From Neptunitalea chrysea (GTDB lineage: Bacteria > Bacteroidota > Bacteroidia > Flavobacteriales > Flavobacteriaceae), in contig NZ_BRVP01000001.1 of assembly GCF_027924145.1 (NCBI RefSeq), positions 124,001 to 188,000 of the forward strand: DNA of 64,000 bases, written 5' to 3'. Below the pieces are notes generated by a model. It did not search any database. It was not told the DNA's origin and saw only the letters and a program-made list of their open reading frames with translations. Position numbers and translations under genes: made by a program. Shown piece after piece: positions 17,591 to 26,365 of the stretch. Position 1 is the stretch's first letter. The number at the start of each line of letters is the position of its first letter.

Positions 17591-17643
17591 TCGGAAATAC
17601 GATGTAATATATGAGTGCTGATTCCGATTATTTTTTTCTTTTA
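17591..17643 (-). other. folA / fructosamine-kinase junction: A7 slippery run, stop and hairpin
   Basis: On the minus strand the last folA codons are AGA AAA AAA followed by TAA (17630-17628), so a seven-A run (17637-17631) sits in the A AAA AAA phase used at -1 frameshift sites. A slip by -1 continues as AAA AAA ATA ATC GGA, precisely the fructosamine-kinase frame. Directly after the stop, TCGGAA (17627-17622) can pair with TTCCGA (17596-17591). The arrangement is seen directly; use as a frameshift signal is inference. Confidence 0.45.
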
Positions 17644-18113
17644 TAGGTTTGGTACGTGAATGAGTATGCGTGTTTTACATCTTTGTCATGAAACACAGAA
17701 TCTACTATTTTCCAGTTTTTAGATGAAATTTCAGGAAAAAAAGTATCAGCTTCAAATTCGCCATGTACTCTAGTTAGTTCTATACAATCGGCAACCTCAA
17801 TCGCCATTTTATATATTTCGCCACCACCTATAATGTAAGGTGTATCATCATTAGTAACCGTAGCTATGGCTTCTTCTAGAGAGTGCACTACAATACAACC
17901 TTCCGGTTTATAGTCGGTTTTGCGAGTTATTACAATATGTGTTCTGTTAGGTAATGGCTTAGGGAAGCTTTCAAACGTTTTTCTGCCCATAATTATATGA
18001 TGCCCCGTTGTAAGTTCTTTAAAACGTTTAAAGTCGTCAGGTAAATGCCATACCAAATCATTGTCTTTACCTAAAGCGTTATTTTCTGCCGCAGCGGCAA
18101 TGATTGTAATCAT
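17628..18113 (-). CDS. folA: Dihydrofolate reductase
   Basis: Reduces dihydrofolate to tetrahydrofolate with NADPH. It has 161 residues, the normal size. It starts ITIIAAAAENNALGKDNDLVWHL (read in two parts, with the acidic residue in LPDDFKRFKELT), then HIIMGRKTFESFP, VITRKTDY and the GGGEIYKMA NADPH loop. It follows the 2TM-domain gene by seven bases and probably shares its transcript. Its natural-looking C terminus YQTYKRKK ends in an A7 run that abuts the fructosamine-kinase frame. thyA, its partner in the thymidylate cycle, lies 3 kb away on the same strand but in another transcript. Confidence 0.96.
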   Translation of the reverse strand: MITIIAAAAENNALGKDNDLVWHLPDDFKRFKELTTGHHIIMGRKTFESFPKPLPNRTHIVITRKTDYKPEGCIVVHSLEEAIATVTNDDTPYIIGGGEIYKMAIEVADCIELTRVHGEFEADTFFPEISSKNWKIVDSVFHDKDVKHAYSFTYQTYKRKK

Positions 18114-18120
18114 CTTCTAT

Positions 18121-18498
18121 TTATTGGTTTTTTGAAATTAAAGGGTATTCTTTCTCTACCTCTTGCTGTAGTTTGGCAATTCGTTTCTTTTGTATAGTAA
18201 CCAGTTTTTCTTTTTGTGCACGTTGCCATTCTTGGCCTAAAAACCGATTGATAATAAATACGTTTATAGTGTGTATACACACTAAAAAAGCCCAAGCCGT
18301 CATTACCCAAACCGACCAGTTAGTGTTTGGATAGTAGCCCAGTACTTTATTAAAAATGAGCAAAAATATACTTCCTATTAAAAATAAAATACAATGAATG
18401 TATACTATTCTTTTTTGTTTCATTCGTTTTTTGGCAGTCTCTATAAGGTCATGTTGAGAGGCTTCCAAGGTATCTTCAGATTTACTTTTTTGACTCAT
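18121..18498 (-). CDS. 2TM domain-containing protein
   Basis: 125 residues. A polar N terminus (MSQKSKSEDTLEASQ) and a basic helix ETAKKRMKQKR are followed by two hydrophobic helices, roughly VYIHCILFLIGSIFLLIF and VMTAWAFLVCIHTINVFI. The segment INRFLGQEWQRAQKEKL and a charged tail complete it. This matches the 2TM family common in Flavobacteriia, sometimes fused to histidine kinases or found beside LytR-type regulators. It precedes folA by seven bases. Its function is not established. Confidence 0.82.
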   Translation of the reverse strand: MSQKSKSEDTLEASQHDLIETAKKRMKQKRIVYIHCILFLIGSIFLLIFNKVLGYYPNTNWSVWVMTAWAFLVCIHTINVFIINRFLGQEWQRAQKEKLVTIQKKRIAKLQQEVEKEYPLISKNQ

Positions 18499-18607
18499 AA
18501 CAGTGTTTTTTATAAAGATACAATTTTATTCAGGGTGTTAAATATAGGTTTTAATAAATGTCAGTTAAAATAAAAGCCGAGTTTTTAAAAAATGTTAATC
18601 TCTGTAG

Positions 18608-18615
18608 TACCTTTG
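18608..18615 (+). promoter_or_regulatory. TAnnTTTG box immediately before the SRPBCC gene
   Basis: TACCTTTG matches the -7 consensus and ends four bases before ATG 18620. Transcription would begin at or next to the A of the start codon, implying a leaderless or nearly leaderless message. No clear -33 TTG is seen. Confidence 0.35.
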
Positions 18616-18619
18616 TGGT

Positions 18620-19102
18620 ATGCCTAAAATTGTTTTAGAAACAAATATAACCTCAGATATTGTAACTGTTTTTAATTTGAGTAGGAGTGTAGCACTGCAT
18701 GAGTTGTCTACTTCTAAAACAAATGAAAAGGCAGTTGATGGTGTTACTAACGGACTATTAGGTCTAGGAGATGTGGTAACCTGGCGGGCAAGACATTTAG
18801 GGGTGTATCAGTATCTAACTGTAGAAATATCAAAATTTAAAGCGCCTTATTTTTTTGAAGATAGGATGGTGAAAGGTGTTTTTAAATCTATGAATCATCA
18901 GCACTATTTTTATATGAAAGAGAACAGGGTGTGTATGAATGATATTTTTGAATACAAAGCACCCTTAGGGATTTTAGGGAAATTGGCGGACGTGTTATTT
19001 TTAGAGCGATATATGCACAGATTTTTAGAAAAACGAAATAAGGTAATTAAAGAGATTGCAGAAGACCCTAAAAAGGTGACTCAATTTTTAAAACCAAATT
19101 AA
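18620..19102 (+). CDS. SRPBCC / START-like cyclase-dehydrase family protein
   Basis: 160 residues with the SRPBCC pattern: an initial strand KIVLETNITSDIVTVFNLSR, a loop, paired strands DVVTWRARHLGVYQYLTVEI, DRMVKGVFKSMNHQHYF and NRVCMNDIFEYKAPLG, and a long C-terminal helix. Such proteins bind hydrophobic ligands in a deep pocket, and this subtype often appears as a cell-division-inhibitor-like or ligand-binding protein in Bacteroidetes. The ligand is unknown. It is followed four bases later by an aminotransferase gene, so the two form an operon. Confidence 0.78.
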   Translation: MPKIVLETNITSDIVTVFNLSRSVALHELSTSKTNEKAVDGVTNGLLGLGDVVTWRARHLGVYQYLTVEISKFKAPYFFEDRMVKGVFKSMNHQHYFYMKENRVCMNDIFEYKAPLGILGKLADVLFLERYMHRFLEKRNKVIKEIAEDPKKVTQFLKPN

Positions 19103-19106
19103 TGAT

Positions 19107-20198
19107 ATGAAACAAGTACAGAAGGATTTTCCTGTAGCACAAAATTATACCTATGTAAATACGGCAGCCAGTGGGTTGCTTTCTGAAGATATGTTAGATT
19201 ACCGCCAAGAGCAAGATTTGGATTTTCTAATAGGTGGAAGTATATACCGTGAAAAGCAGGTGTCTTTTTTTAATAATGTTAGAAAATCTGTAGCCAACTT
19301 TTTTGATGGCAAGGCTACTAATGTTTCGTTAGTGCCTAATTTTAGTTGGGGGATGAATGCTTTAATAGAAGGTTTAAAACCAACTGAGAAAGTATTGTTG
19401 TTAGATGTAGATTATCCATCTATTAACTGGTCTGTAGAGAGCAGAGGGCTTAAGGTAGTTACTTTGCCTATTACAGCTAATTTAGAAGAGGTTATTTTAG
19501 AAAAAGTAAAAGAAGAAAAACCAACCGTATTTGCGTTTAGTATAGTGCAGTTTATTAACGGGGTTAAGATAGACCTTGCTTTTATAAAGAAATTGAAAGC
19601 TGAGTTTCCGGAGTTGTTGTTAATAGCAGATGGTACACAGTACTTTGGAACAGAACCATTTAGTTTTAAAGATTCAGGAATTGATGTAATTGGTGCGAGT
19701 GCTTACAAATGGATGTTAGGTGGTTATGGTTGTGGCTTTTTTATGTTTACAGATGCAGTAATGTCTCGTTTTGATGTGAAGACTACCGGAATGGCATCGG
19801 CAGATGGTAATATGGAGGCTACTGATATTTCATTAGTTAGGAAATTAGACCCCGGACATTTAGATATGTTCAACTTTGGCAGTATGCAGTTTGGGCTGGA
19901 GTATTTAACAGATCTTAATTTAACTGATATTTCAGATTATTTAACGGGGTTATCTGTAAAAGCTTATAAAGGGTTTAAAGAATTAGGGTTGTTAGATGAC
20001 GCAGTAGAAAATAGACCTAATCAGTTATCTACTATTTTTAGTTTAAAGCTAGAGGAAAAGTACCTTGGGGTTTTAAGAGAACAATCTATTATTGCATCGT
20101 ACAGAGCAAACCGATTACGCGTGAGTTTTCATATTTACAATACAGAGAAAGATGTAAATAAGTTGTTGTTGGCGCTACGTAAAATTTTAAATAACTAA
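19107..20198 (+). CDS. Class V aminotransferase family PLP enzyme
   Basis: 363 residues. The fold-type I PLP signature includes YVNTAASGLLSEDM at the start, a substrate region NFSWGMNALIEGL, LLIADGTQYFG with the Asp that binds the pyridine nitrogen, and the Schiff-base lysine K201 in GASAYKWMLGGYG. The family contains cysteine desulfurases, kynureninases and isopenicillin-N epimerase-like enzymes. There is no catalytic Cys loop of the desulfurase kind, so the reaction cannot be assigned. It is co-transcribed with the SRPBCC gene and meets the next gene tail to tail. Confidence 0.85.
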   Translation: MKQVQKDFPVAQNYTYVNTAASGLLSEDMLDYRQEQDLDFLIGGSIYREKQVSFFNNVRKSVANFFDGKATNVSLVPNFSWGMNALIEGLKPTEKVLLLDVDYPSINWSVESRGLKVVTLPITANLEEVILEKVKEEKPTVFAFSIVQFINGVKIDLAFIKKLKAEFPELLLIADGTQYFGTEPFSFKDSGIDVIGASAYKWMLGGYGCGFFMFTDAVMSRFDVKTTGMASADGNMEATDISLVRKLDPGHLDMFNFGSMQFGLEYLTDLNLTDISDYLTGLSVKAYKGFKELGLLDDAVENRPNQLSTIFSLKLEEKYLGVLREQSIIASYRANRLRVSFHIYNTEKDVNKLLLALRKILNN

Positions 20199-20212
20199 AA
20201 TAGTAAACTACT

Positions 20213-21001
20213 TTACAGTAGTTTACTTAAGGCGTAAATGGCTTCGTTATAAAAGCTGTTTACGCTTTTTATGGTAATGTTATCGGTAAAGTTGGCGGGT
20301 AATATAATACCTTTAAAGTCTTCGGTTAACTGCCATGTGCCAACGGTTAGTGTTACTTTAGTAGTGTAATTAACAGTACGTTTGTTATCTACTACATAGC
20401 CAAAAAAGTACGGTACTTCACAAATGTCATTAGACGGGCTATAGCCGCAACAAATGTATTTAGAAAAACTGTTGTCTAATGATTTGTCTATGGTTACTTT
20501 ACTATGTAAGGTTTTTGGGCATACTATAATAGTACTGGCTTTTTGAGAGGTGTTTAGCGCTAATTCTTCCAAACATTTTTGTGCAATATTTCGATGTTCA
20601 ATGGCGGTGTATATAGCCATTTCTTCCTCGTTATCTACCGATGTAAAACCATCAAATGGGGTTTCTAAGTTGTAAGTAGTAGAAGTATTGTATAGCTCAG
20701 GAGAAAGATTAAAATCTTCTAGATTTTCTACAATCCAGTTTTTTATAATAGCTTCATTAACACCAAGTAAGTCTAATTCGTAGATAGTATCATTTTGCAC
20801 TATTCGTAGCATAATGTCTTTATAGCTCAGTTCTAATTGAGTATTGTTTGTTTTTTGACTTAGTAAGGCACTTTTTGCGATATCCCAATGGAGTACTAGG
20901 TGGCTGTTGTTTTCCTCTTTTGGAAGAAAGCTATTTCCAAAAGCACTTAAAAATTGTGCTAAGTGCAAGAATTTGTGCTGAACAGCATTAAGAATAACCA
21001 T
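20213..21001 (-). CDS. Hypothetical cytoplasmic protein, 262 aa
   Basis: I do not recognise this family. There is no signal peptide and no membrane helix. The protein begins with a helix (MVILNAVQHKFLHLAQFLSAF) and alternates strands and helices, with several cysteines in its second half (KCLEEL, IVCPKT, YICCGYSP, CEVPYF). The CC pair and spread cysteines are not in a metal-site spacing I know. It lies between thyA and the convergent aminotransferase gene, separated from thyA by a terminator, so it is probably transcribed on its own. Confidence 0.7.
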   Translation of the reverse strand: MVILNAVQHKFLHLAQFLSAFGNSFLPKEENNSHLVLHWDIAKSALLSQKTNNTQLELSYKDIMLRIVQNDTIYELDLLGVNEAIIKNWIVENLEDFNLSPELYNTSTTYNLETPFDGFTSVDNEEEMAIYTAIEHRNIAQKCLEELALNTSQKASTIIVCPKTLHSKVTIDKSLDNSFSKYICCGYSPSNDICEVPYFFGYVVDNKRTVNYTTKVTLTVGTWQLTEDFKGIILPANFTDNITIKSVNSFYNEAIYALSKLL

Positions 21002-21035
21002 AATTATGAGCTATTTAGAGTTATAGTGTTACAAC

Positions 21036-21074
21036 ATAAAAAAAAGGATAATTCATTGCACATGAATTATCCTT
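21036..21074 (-). terminator. Intrinsic terminator of thyA
   Basis: The perfect twelve-base arms AAGGATAATTCA (21044-21055) and TGAATTATCCTT (21063-21074) are followed on the minus strand by a run of T (A in the plus strand at 21036-21045). Confidence 0.85.
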
Positions 21075-21139
21075 GAAGATACAGTTATTTATTTTAAAAT
21101 TTATGATAACAAAGGTTAAATGCTCGTTAACCAATAAAT

Positions 21140-21964
21140 TTATATAGCAACAGCCGCTTTAATATGTGGGTGCGGATTGTAATTGTCTAATACGAAGTCT
21201 TCAAATTTAAAATCGAATATACTTTTAACCTCAGGATTTAGTGTCATTGTGGGTAATGCTCTTGGTTCGCGACTTAATTGAAGTTGTACTTGTTCAAGGT
21301 GATTGTTATATATATGTACATCACCAAAGGTATGTACAAAGTCTCCGGCTTCGTAACCACATACTTGTGCTACCATCATAGTTAACAGTGCATAGGAAGC
21401 AATGTTAAATGGAACACCTAAAAATACATCGGCACTACGTTGGTATAATTGGCAAGAAAGTTTTCCATTAGACACATAGAACTGAAAAAAAGCATGACAA
21501 GGAGGTAAGGCTGCTTTACCGTTAGCTACATTTTCTGCAAAAGTAACCGAGGTGTTAGGCATAACACTAGGGTTCCAGGCAGACACTAACATTCGTCTGC
21601 TATCCGGGTTTTTCTTAATGGTCTCTATAATATCCTTAATCTGGTCAATTTCTTCTCCATTCCAATTACGCCACTGATGACCGTATATAGGACCGAGATC
21701 ACCATCTTCATTAGCCCACTCATTCCAGATACGAACTCCGTTATCAGTAAGGTATTTAATATTGGTGTCTCCGTTTAAAAACCATAAAAGCTCATAAATA
21801 ATAGATTTCAGGTGTAACTTTTTAGTAGTTACCATAGGAAACCCTTCACTTAGGTTAAAGCGCATCTGATACCCAAAAATACTTTTTGTTCCAGTTCCGG
21901 TTCGGTCTTCTTTTGTGTGGCCAAACTCTAAAATGTGATTTAGAAGGTCATGATATTGTTTCAT
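21140..21964 (-). CDS. thyA: Thymidylate synthase ThyA
   Basis: Methylates dUMP to dTMP using methylenetetrahydrofolate. It has 274 residues. Motifs are [12 protein letters not shown] (phosphate Arg), [26 protein letters not shown], the nucleophile C156 in [27 protein letters not shown] and HIYNNHLEQ. Compared with the E. coli enzyme there is an insertion of about ten residues just before the active-site Cys ([13 protein letters not shown]), which explains the length. It functions with the dihydrofolate reductase encoded 3 kb away. Confidence 0.97.
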   Translation of the reverse strand: MKQYHDLLNHILEFGHTKEDRTGTGTKSIFGYQMRFNLSEGFPMVTTKKLHLKSIIYELLWFLNGDTNIKYLTDNGVRIWNEWANEDGDLGPIYGHQWRNWNGEEIDQIKDIIETIKKNPDSRRMLVSAWNPSVMPNTSVTFAENVANGKAALPPCHAFFQFYVSNGKLSCQLYQRSADVFLGVPFNIASYALLTMMVAQVCGYEAGDFVHTFGDVHIYNNHLEQVQLQLSREPRALPTMTLNPEVKSIFDFKFEDFVLDNYNPHPHIKAAVAI

Positions 21965-22176
21965 TTGAGACTAAATTTTCTAATAATAATCAAAGTACAA
22001 AAAATTAATTTATTTCAAAAATCTACACATGTAAATGTAAAATTCTTACTAATTGACGTTTAAAAAGTAAATATTCATAAATCAGTAAAAAATTTCTGTC
22101 CTAAATAATGATAATAATCATGTATTAGGCATAAAGTTCGAGGTAGTTTTGAACTGTAAAATTAAAACAAATAAAA

Positions 22177-22734
22177 ATGAAAAGATTGGTTTTAACTCTT
22201 GTAATTACAGTTTTAGGGATAAGTTTAGGAGCCTCTCAAAACTATATAGCAAAATCATCAACTTCTGAGTTGTCTGTAAGTGGTACTTCAAGCCTTCACG
22301 ATTGGGAGTGTTCAGTAAAAGATTTTACCGGAGAGATTGATGCTGTTATAACAGACGGAGCGGTAAGTGCAATTAACAATTATAACTTCACTTTTAAAGT
22401 AAAGTCTTTAGAAAGTGGTAAAGGAGGTATGAACAAAAAAATGTATGAAGCTTTAAAAGAAGAAGATTACCCCGTAATTACCTATAAAGGTTCAGAAGTT
22501 GTTTTTATAAATGGACAGGCTAAGTTTAAAGGAAAAATGACAATGGCGGGAGTAACCAAGTATTTTGAAACTATGATAGATGTTACCTACGAAGGAGGAA
22601 ATATAAAATTAGAAGGAAGTAAGGCATTCAAATTGGCCGACTTTAGTATAAAACCACCAACAGCAATGTTTGGAACCATTAAAACAGGAGAAGAAGTAAG
22701 TATTCATTACAACATTCTTTTGTTAACTAAGTAA
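22177..22734 (+). CDS. YceI family periplasmic protein
   Basis: 185 residues with an N-terminal signal peptide (MKRLVLTLVITVLGISLGAS). The YceI lipocalin-like barrel shows SGTSSLHDWECSVKDFTGEI, FTFKVKSLESGKGGMNKKMY, the DYPVITYKGSEV strand and TMAGVTKYFE. YceI proteins bind polyprenoid chains or act as secreted stress proteins. It leads a cluster with a porin-like gene 29 bases downstream and a second, shorter YceI-like gene after it. A TAGTTTTG box at 22144-22151 fits a promoter -7 element. Confidence 0.88.
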   Translation: MKRLVLTLVITVLGISLGASQNYIAKSSTSELSVSGTSSLHDWECSVKDFTGEIDAVITDGAVSAINNYNFTFKVKSLESGKGGMNKKMYEALKEEDYPVITYKGSEVVFINGQAKFKGKMTMAGVTKYFETMIDVTYEGGNIKLEGSKAFKLADFSIKPPTAMFGTIKTGEEVSIHYNILLLTK

Positions 22735-22763
22735 ATTTTTTTTAACTCAACAATTATTAAATC

Positions 22764-24038
22764 ATGAAACAGCAATTAAATTGGTTATTAGTACTATTGG
22801 TAGTGGTATTTGTAACAGGAACTGGGTTAGCACAGGAAACACAAATAGGTTATTATAATAAACCAGGAAAAGAAAGTCTTAATAAGTTTGAAACATCGAA
22901 AGTAGATAGCGCAGCTTTTAAAGATGTTAAGGTACGAGTAGGTGGAGCATTTGCGTTACAATTTCAAGGCATAGAGCATTCAAATGATTCTGGTGTAGCT
23001 TTGGCTGATATAGGAAATGAATTTAACTTGGCTACTGCGAATTTGAATTTTGATGTTCAGTTAGCAGAAGGTGTGCGTATGAACTTAGTTACATACCTTT
23101 CTTCAAGACACCACGAAGATACTTGGGTAAAAGGTGGATATATTCAATTTGATAAATTACCTTTTTTAAATAGCGAAGTATTGAATAAATTAATGGAAGA
23201 TGTGACTATTAAAATAGGGCATATGGAAATTAACTATGGGGATGCTCACTTTAGACGTACTGACAACGGTAATGCAATTTACAACCCATTTGTAGGTAAC
23301 TTGTTAATGGATGCTTTTGCAACAGAGATAGGTGGTGAGGTATATTATCAAAAGAATGGATTCTTAGCAATGGTTGGTGCTTCTAATGGAGAAATAAAGG
23401 GAGATGTTACCAATCACGGATCAACTGATCCTTCTATCTACTTTAAAGTAGGATATGATAAGCAAGTAAACGATGCTTTAAGAACAAGATTAACAGCTTC
23501 TTATTATTCAACTAATAAATCTGCTAACAATACGCTATATGCAGGAGACAGAGGTGGATCTAGATATTATTATGTAATGGAACCAGAAGAAGCTGCAGGA
23601 GATTTTTCTTCTTACTTCCGTTCAGGTAGATTTAATCCTGGGTTTAACTATGAAGTGCATGCTCTTATGATTAACCCTTTTGTTAAGTATAATGGTTTAG
23701 AATTCTTTGGGACTGCCGAGTTTACTAGTGGTAGAAAAGCTTCTGAGATAGATAATAGAAATGCAACTCAACTTGCTGGAGAATTGTTATATAGATTTGG
23801 AGCAAATGAGAACTTTTATGTAGGAGGTAGATATGCTACAGTTACTTCAGAAATGAATGGATATGAAGACGATGTAACTGTTAATAGAGTGCAAGCTGGT
23901 GCAGGTTGGTTTTTAACTAACAATGTTTTAGCAAAATTAGAGTATGTTAATCAACAGTATAAAGATTATCCTGCCGGAAGTATTTATGAAGGAGGAGAGT
24001 TTAAAGGATTTATGTTTGAAGCTGTAATTTCCTTCTAA
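22764..24038 (+). CDS. Outer-membrane porin-like beta-barrel protein
   Basis: 424 residues with a signal peptide ending near GTGLAQ. The mature part has alternating amphipathic strands, many aromatic girdle residues and a C-terminal aromatic residue (GFMFEAVISF), all expected for an outer-membrane barrel. Segments such as VKIGHMEINYGDAHFRRTDN and LLMDAFATEIGGEVYY resemble Bacteroidetes porins related to the phosphate-selective OprO/P type, but I cannot fix the substrate. It follows the YceI gene closely and the pair ends in a terminator. Confidence 0.8.
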   Translation: MKQQLNWLLVLLVVVFVTGTGLAQETQIGYYNKPGKESLNKFETSKVDSAAFKDVKVRVGGAFALQFQGIEHSNDSGVALADIGNEFNLATANLNFDVQLAEGVRMNLVTYLSSRHHEDTWVKGGYIQFDKLPFLNSEVLNKLMEDVTIKIGHMEINYGDAHFRRTDNGNAIYNPFVGNLLMDAFATEIGGEVYYQKNGFLAMVGASNGEIKGDVTNHGSTDPSIYFKVGYDKQVNDALRTRLTASYYSTNKSANNTLYAGDRGGSRYYYVMEPEEAAGDFSSYFRSGRFNPGFNYEVHALMINPFVKYNGLEFFGTAEFTSGRKASEIDNRNATQLAGELLYRFGANENFYVGGRYATVTSEMNGYEDDVTVNRVQAGAGWFLTNNVLAKLEYVNQQYKDYPAGSIYEGGEFKGFMFEAVISF

Positions 24039-24090
24039 TTGTAAATTCAGTTAATTGATTAACACAAAAATAGAAGTTTAAGAGTAGTTG

Positions 24091-24134
24091 GAAAGCAGTA
24101 CACATTTTTTACTAAATTGTACTGCTTTCTTTAT
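24091..24134 (+). terminator. Terminator after the YceI-porin pair
   Basis: GAAAGCAGTACA and its complement TGTACTGCTTTC form twelve-base arms around an AT-rich loop, followed by TTTATT. Confidence 0.75.
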
Positions 24135-24157
24135 TTAACCACTAATGTAAAGCACTA

Positions 24158-24703
24158 ATGCGTAATATAATAACCATACTAGTAAGTGTTTTTTTAGGAA
24201 TATTTTGTTGTGCTGTTAAAGCACAGGGTAAGATTAGTGTAAAGATAACTACTAATGTTAATAGCTTTAGTTGCGATTGTAAAGAGAATGATTTTATTTA
24301 TGCCAATAAAACAATATCTACGGCTAAAGATAATACTACGATTCTGTTTCCGTTAGTTTCTTTTAATTGTCCTAAAAAGTTAATGGAAAGAGATCTTCAG
24401 GAGTTATTTAAATCAGAAGTATATCCTTATGCAAAATTATCTATATTAGAAAAGGATATAAATAAAAACACAGGCGATACCACTATTAAATTTAGCTTAA
24501 CCCTTAAGGATGTTACTAAAACATACGAGGTCTTATTAGCAAATGTAAAACGTGGGGATAAGAATTATTTAAGTGGTGATCAAATGATTCAGTTAACCAA
24601 TTTTAACGTAGAGCCGCCTACCAAAATGCTTGGCGTTATACGCGTTAGAAATGAGGTGAATATAGCTTTTTTAATACCTCAGGATCAAATATTAGCCTAT
24701 TAA
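24158..24703 (+). CDS. YceI-like secreted protein, divergent
   Basis: 181 residues with a signal peptide (ILVSVFLGIFCCAVKAQ). The strand order resembles YceI: NSFSCDCKENDFIYA, FPLVSFNCPKKLMERDLQEL, a YPYAKLSILEKD strand, LTLKDVTKTYEV and the closing NFNVEPPTKMLGVI, which parallels the closing strand of the neighbouring YceI protein (DFSIKPPTAMFGTI). The conserved His-containing start is replaced by a Cys pair, so ligand binding may differ. Its 3' end overlaps the convergent nucleoside transporter gene by 12 bases. Confidence 0.78.
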   Translation: MRNIITILVSVFLGIFCCAVKAQGKISVKITTNVNSFSCDCKENDFIYANKTISTAKDNTTILFPLVSFNCPKKLMERDLQELFKSEVYPYAKLSILEKDINKNTGDTTIKFSLTLKDVTKTYEVLLANVKRGDKNYLSGDQMIQLTNFNVEPPTKMLGVIRVRNEVNIAFLIPQDQILAY

Positions 24704-26347
24704 AATTCCGGCAAGCGTAGCGGAAAGTAAAGAAGCAAGCATACCACCAATCATAGCTTTTAAGCCATACTTAGAAAGTAATGCCCTTTTACCTGGTGCT
24801 AAAGAACCAATACCGCCAATTTGAATACCGATTGAAGCAATATTTGCAAAACCAGATAACATAAAGGTAGAGATAACAATAGATTTCATTTCTACAAAGG
24901 CACCAGCATTTTTAAGGTTGTTTAAGCTATTGTAGGCAATAAATTCAGAAGCGATTAACTTTTCTCCTAATAGACGACCTACTAAGCTCGCATCTTCCCA
25001 GTTAACACCAACCCCGTAAGCTAAAGGTGAAAATATAGTACCCAAGATATATTGAAGAGATAAAGAATCGTATTTATGATTGGTATAAGAAGCTATAGCT
25101 GTGTTTAGGGAAGTGAGATCTCCTACCCAGCCTAACAAACCATTTACCATAGCAATAAAGGCAACAAATACCAATAACATAGCTCCTACATTAGCTGCTA
25201 ATTTTAAACCTTCTGTAGTACCTACAGCAATAGCATCTAAAAAGTTAGACCCAATTTTATCTGAAGAGACTTTAACCGAAGTATCTATAGGTTCTGTTTG
25301 TGGTACTAACATTTTAGCAATAACAATGGCTCCCGGAGCAGCCATAATAGAAGCCATTAATAATTGTTTGGCAAATAATAATCGCATGAGTTCGTCTCCA
25401 CTTCCTAGTAAGTCAATATAGGCAGCTAAAACACCGCCGGCTAGGGTAGCCATACCACCTACCATTACCAAGAATATTTCTGACTTATTCATTCGCTCTA
25501 AATAGGCCTTAATCATTAAAGGAGCTTCTGTTTGTCCTAAGAAAATATTACCGGCTACAGCTAAACTTTCTGCGCCCGATATTTTTAATGCTTTGGTCAT
25601 AACCCAAGCCAATCCTTTTACTATAATTTGTAATACTCCTAAATAAAAGAATAGAGAAGTAAGAGCAGAGAAAAAGATAACTGTAGGTAGTATTTGGAAA
25701 ATAAATACAAAACCAAACGATTGTGTATCCATTAATTTATCTCCTAATAGGAAGGTACTTCCAGCACGTGTAAAGTCTAGTATTGTTACAAATGCACTAC
25801 TTACCTGGTCAAAAATCCATTGAATTGCCGGTACGTAGATAATACCAATAGCCATAACTATTTGTGCTGTGATACCGAACCCGACAAGTTTCCAAGGGAT
25901 GTTTTTTTTATCAGAGCTAAATAAATAAGCAATGGCTAAAATTAATAGGATACCTATAGCGCCTCTCCATAAATTATCGAAGGAAAATCCTTTACTTTCA
26001 AGTTTAGCAATTTCCGTTATTTTAGCAACCTTTGTGATAGGGGTAGCTTTAGTGGTAAAAGTATAAGTTGTTGCTTTATTATTAAAAACTAAAGTAGAAT
26101 CAGTAAGTTCATTTATTCTGTAAGTAGCAGTAGAATCAGATTTCGAATAATAAAGTAATAAAAGATTATTCTGATTTATATAATCTCCTTCTAATGTATA
26201 TTGACTAAATTTTTGTTTAAAAGCTCCAGCACTAAATTCGATATAATTTTGGTTGGCATCCACCCATTTTTTTTCAAGTTTTTTCTGGGCATTTACAGTT
26301 ATTACGGTACAAAAAAGGACAATAATAAAGCACAAAAATTTATTCAT
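24692..26347 (-). CDS. CNT-family nucleoside transporter with N-terminal secreted domain
   Basis: A concentrative nucleoside transporter that imports nucleosides with H+ or Na+. The C-terminal 430 residues show the NupC pattern: the loop VAGNIFLGQTEAPLMIKAYL, ATLAGGVLAAYI, GTTEGLKLAANVGAMLLVF, and the end GFANIASIGIQIGGIG. Unusually, the protein starts with a signal-peptide-like sequence (CFIIVLFCTVITVNAQ) and about 90 residues of a beta-rich domain before the first transporter helix near residue 128. NupC itself is about 400 residues, so the extra 150 are an N-terminal addition expected outside the cytoplasm. It lies 18 bases after the bifunctional nuclease gene, so both are probably on one transcript. 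Confidence 0.9.
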   Translation of the reverse strand: MNKFLCFIIVLFCTVITVNAQKKLEKKWVDANQNYIEFSAGAFKQKFSQYTLEGDYINQNNLLLLYYSKSDSTATYRINELTDSTLVFNNKATTYTFTTKATPITKVAKITEIAKLESKGFSFDNLWRGAIGILLILAIAYLFSSDKKNIPWKLVGFGITAQIVMAIGIIYVPAIQWIFDQVSSAFVTILDFTRAGSTFLLGDKLMDTQSFGFVFIFQILPTVIFFSALTSLFFYLGVLQIIVKGLAWVMTKALKISGAESLAVAGNIFLGQTEAPLMIKAYLERMNKSEIFLVMVGGMATLAGGVLAAYIDLLGSGDELMRLLFAKQLLMASIMAAPGAIVIAKMLVPQTEPIDTSVKVSSDKIGSNFLDAIAVGTTEGLKLAANVGAMLLVFVAFIAMVNGLLGWVGDLTSLNTAIASYTNHKYDSLSLQYILGTIFSPLAYGVGVNWEDASLVGRLLGEKLIASEFIAYNSLNNLKNAGAFVEMKSIVISTFMLSGFANIASIGIQIGGIGSLAPGKRALLSKYGLKAMIGGMLASLLSATLAGILIG

Positions 26348-26365
26348 ACAAGGGGCGTTTATTGG

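Noticed and set aside
18110-18310. A 66-residue frame overlapping the 2TM gene
   Set aside because: It lies in another frame inside the clearly coding 2TM-domain gene and reads as low-quality basic sequence.
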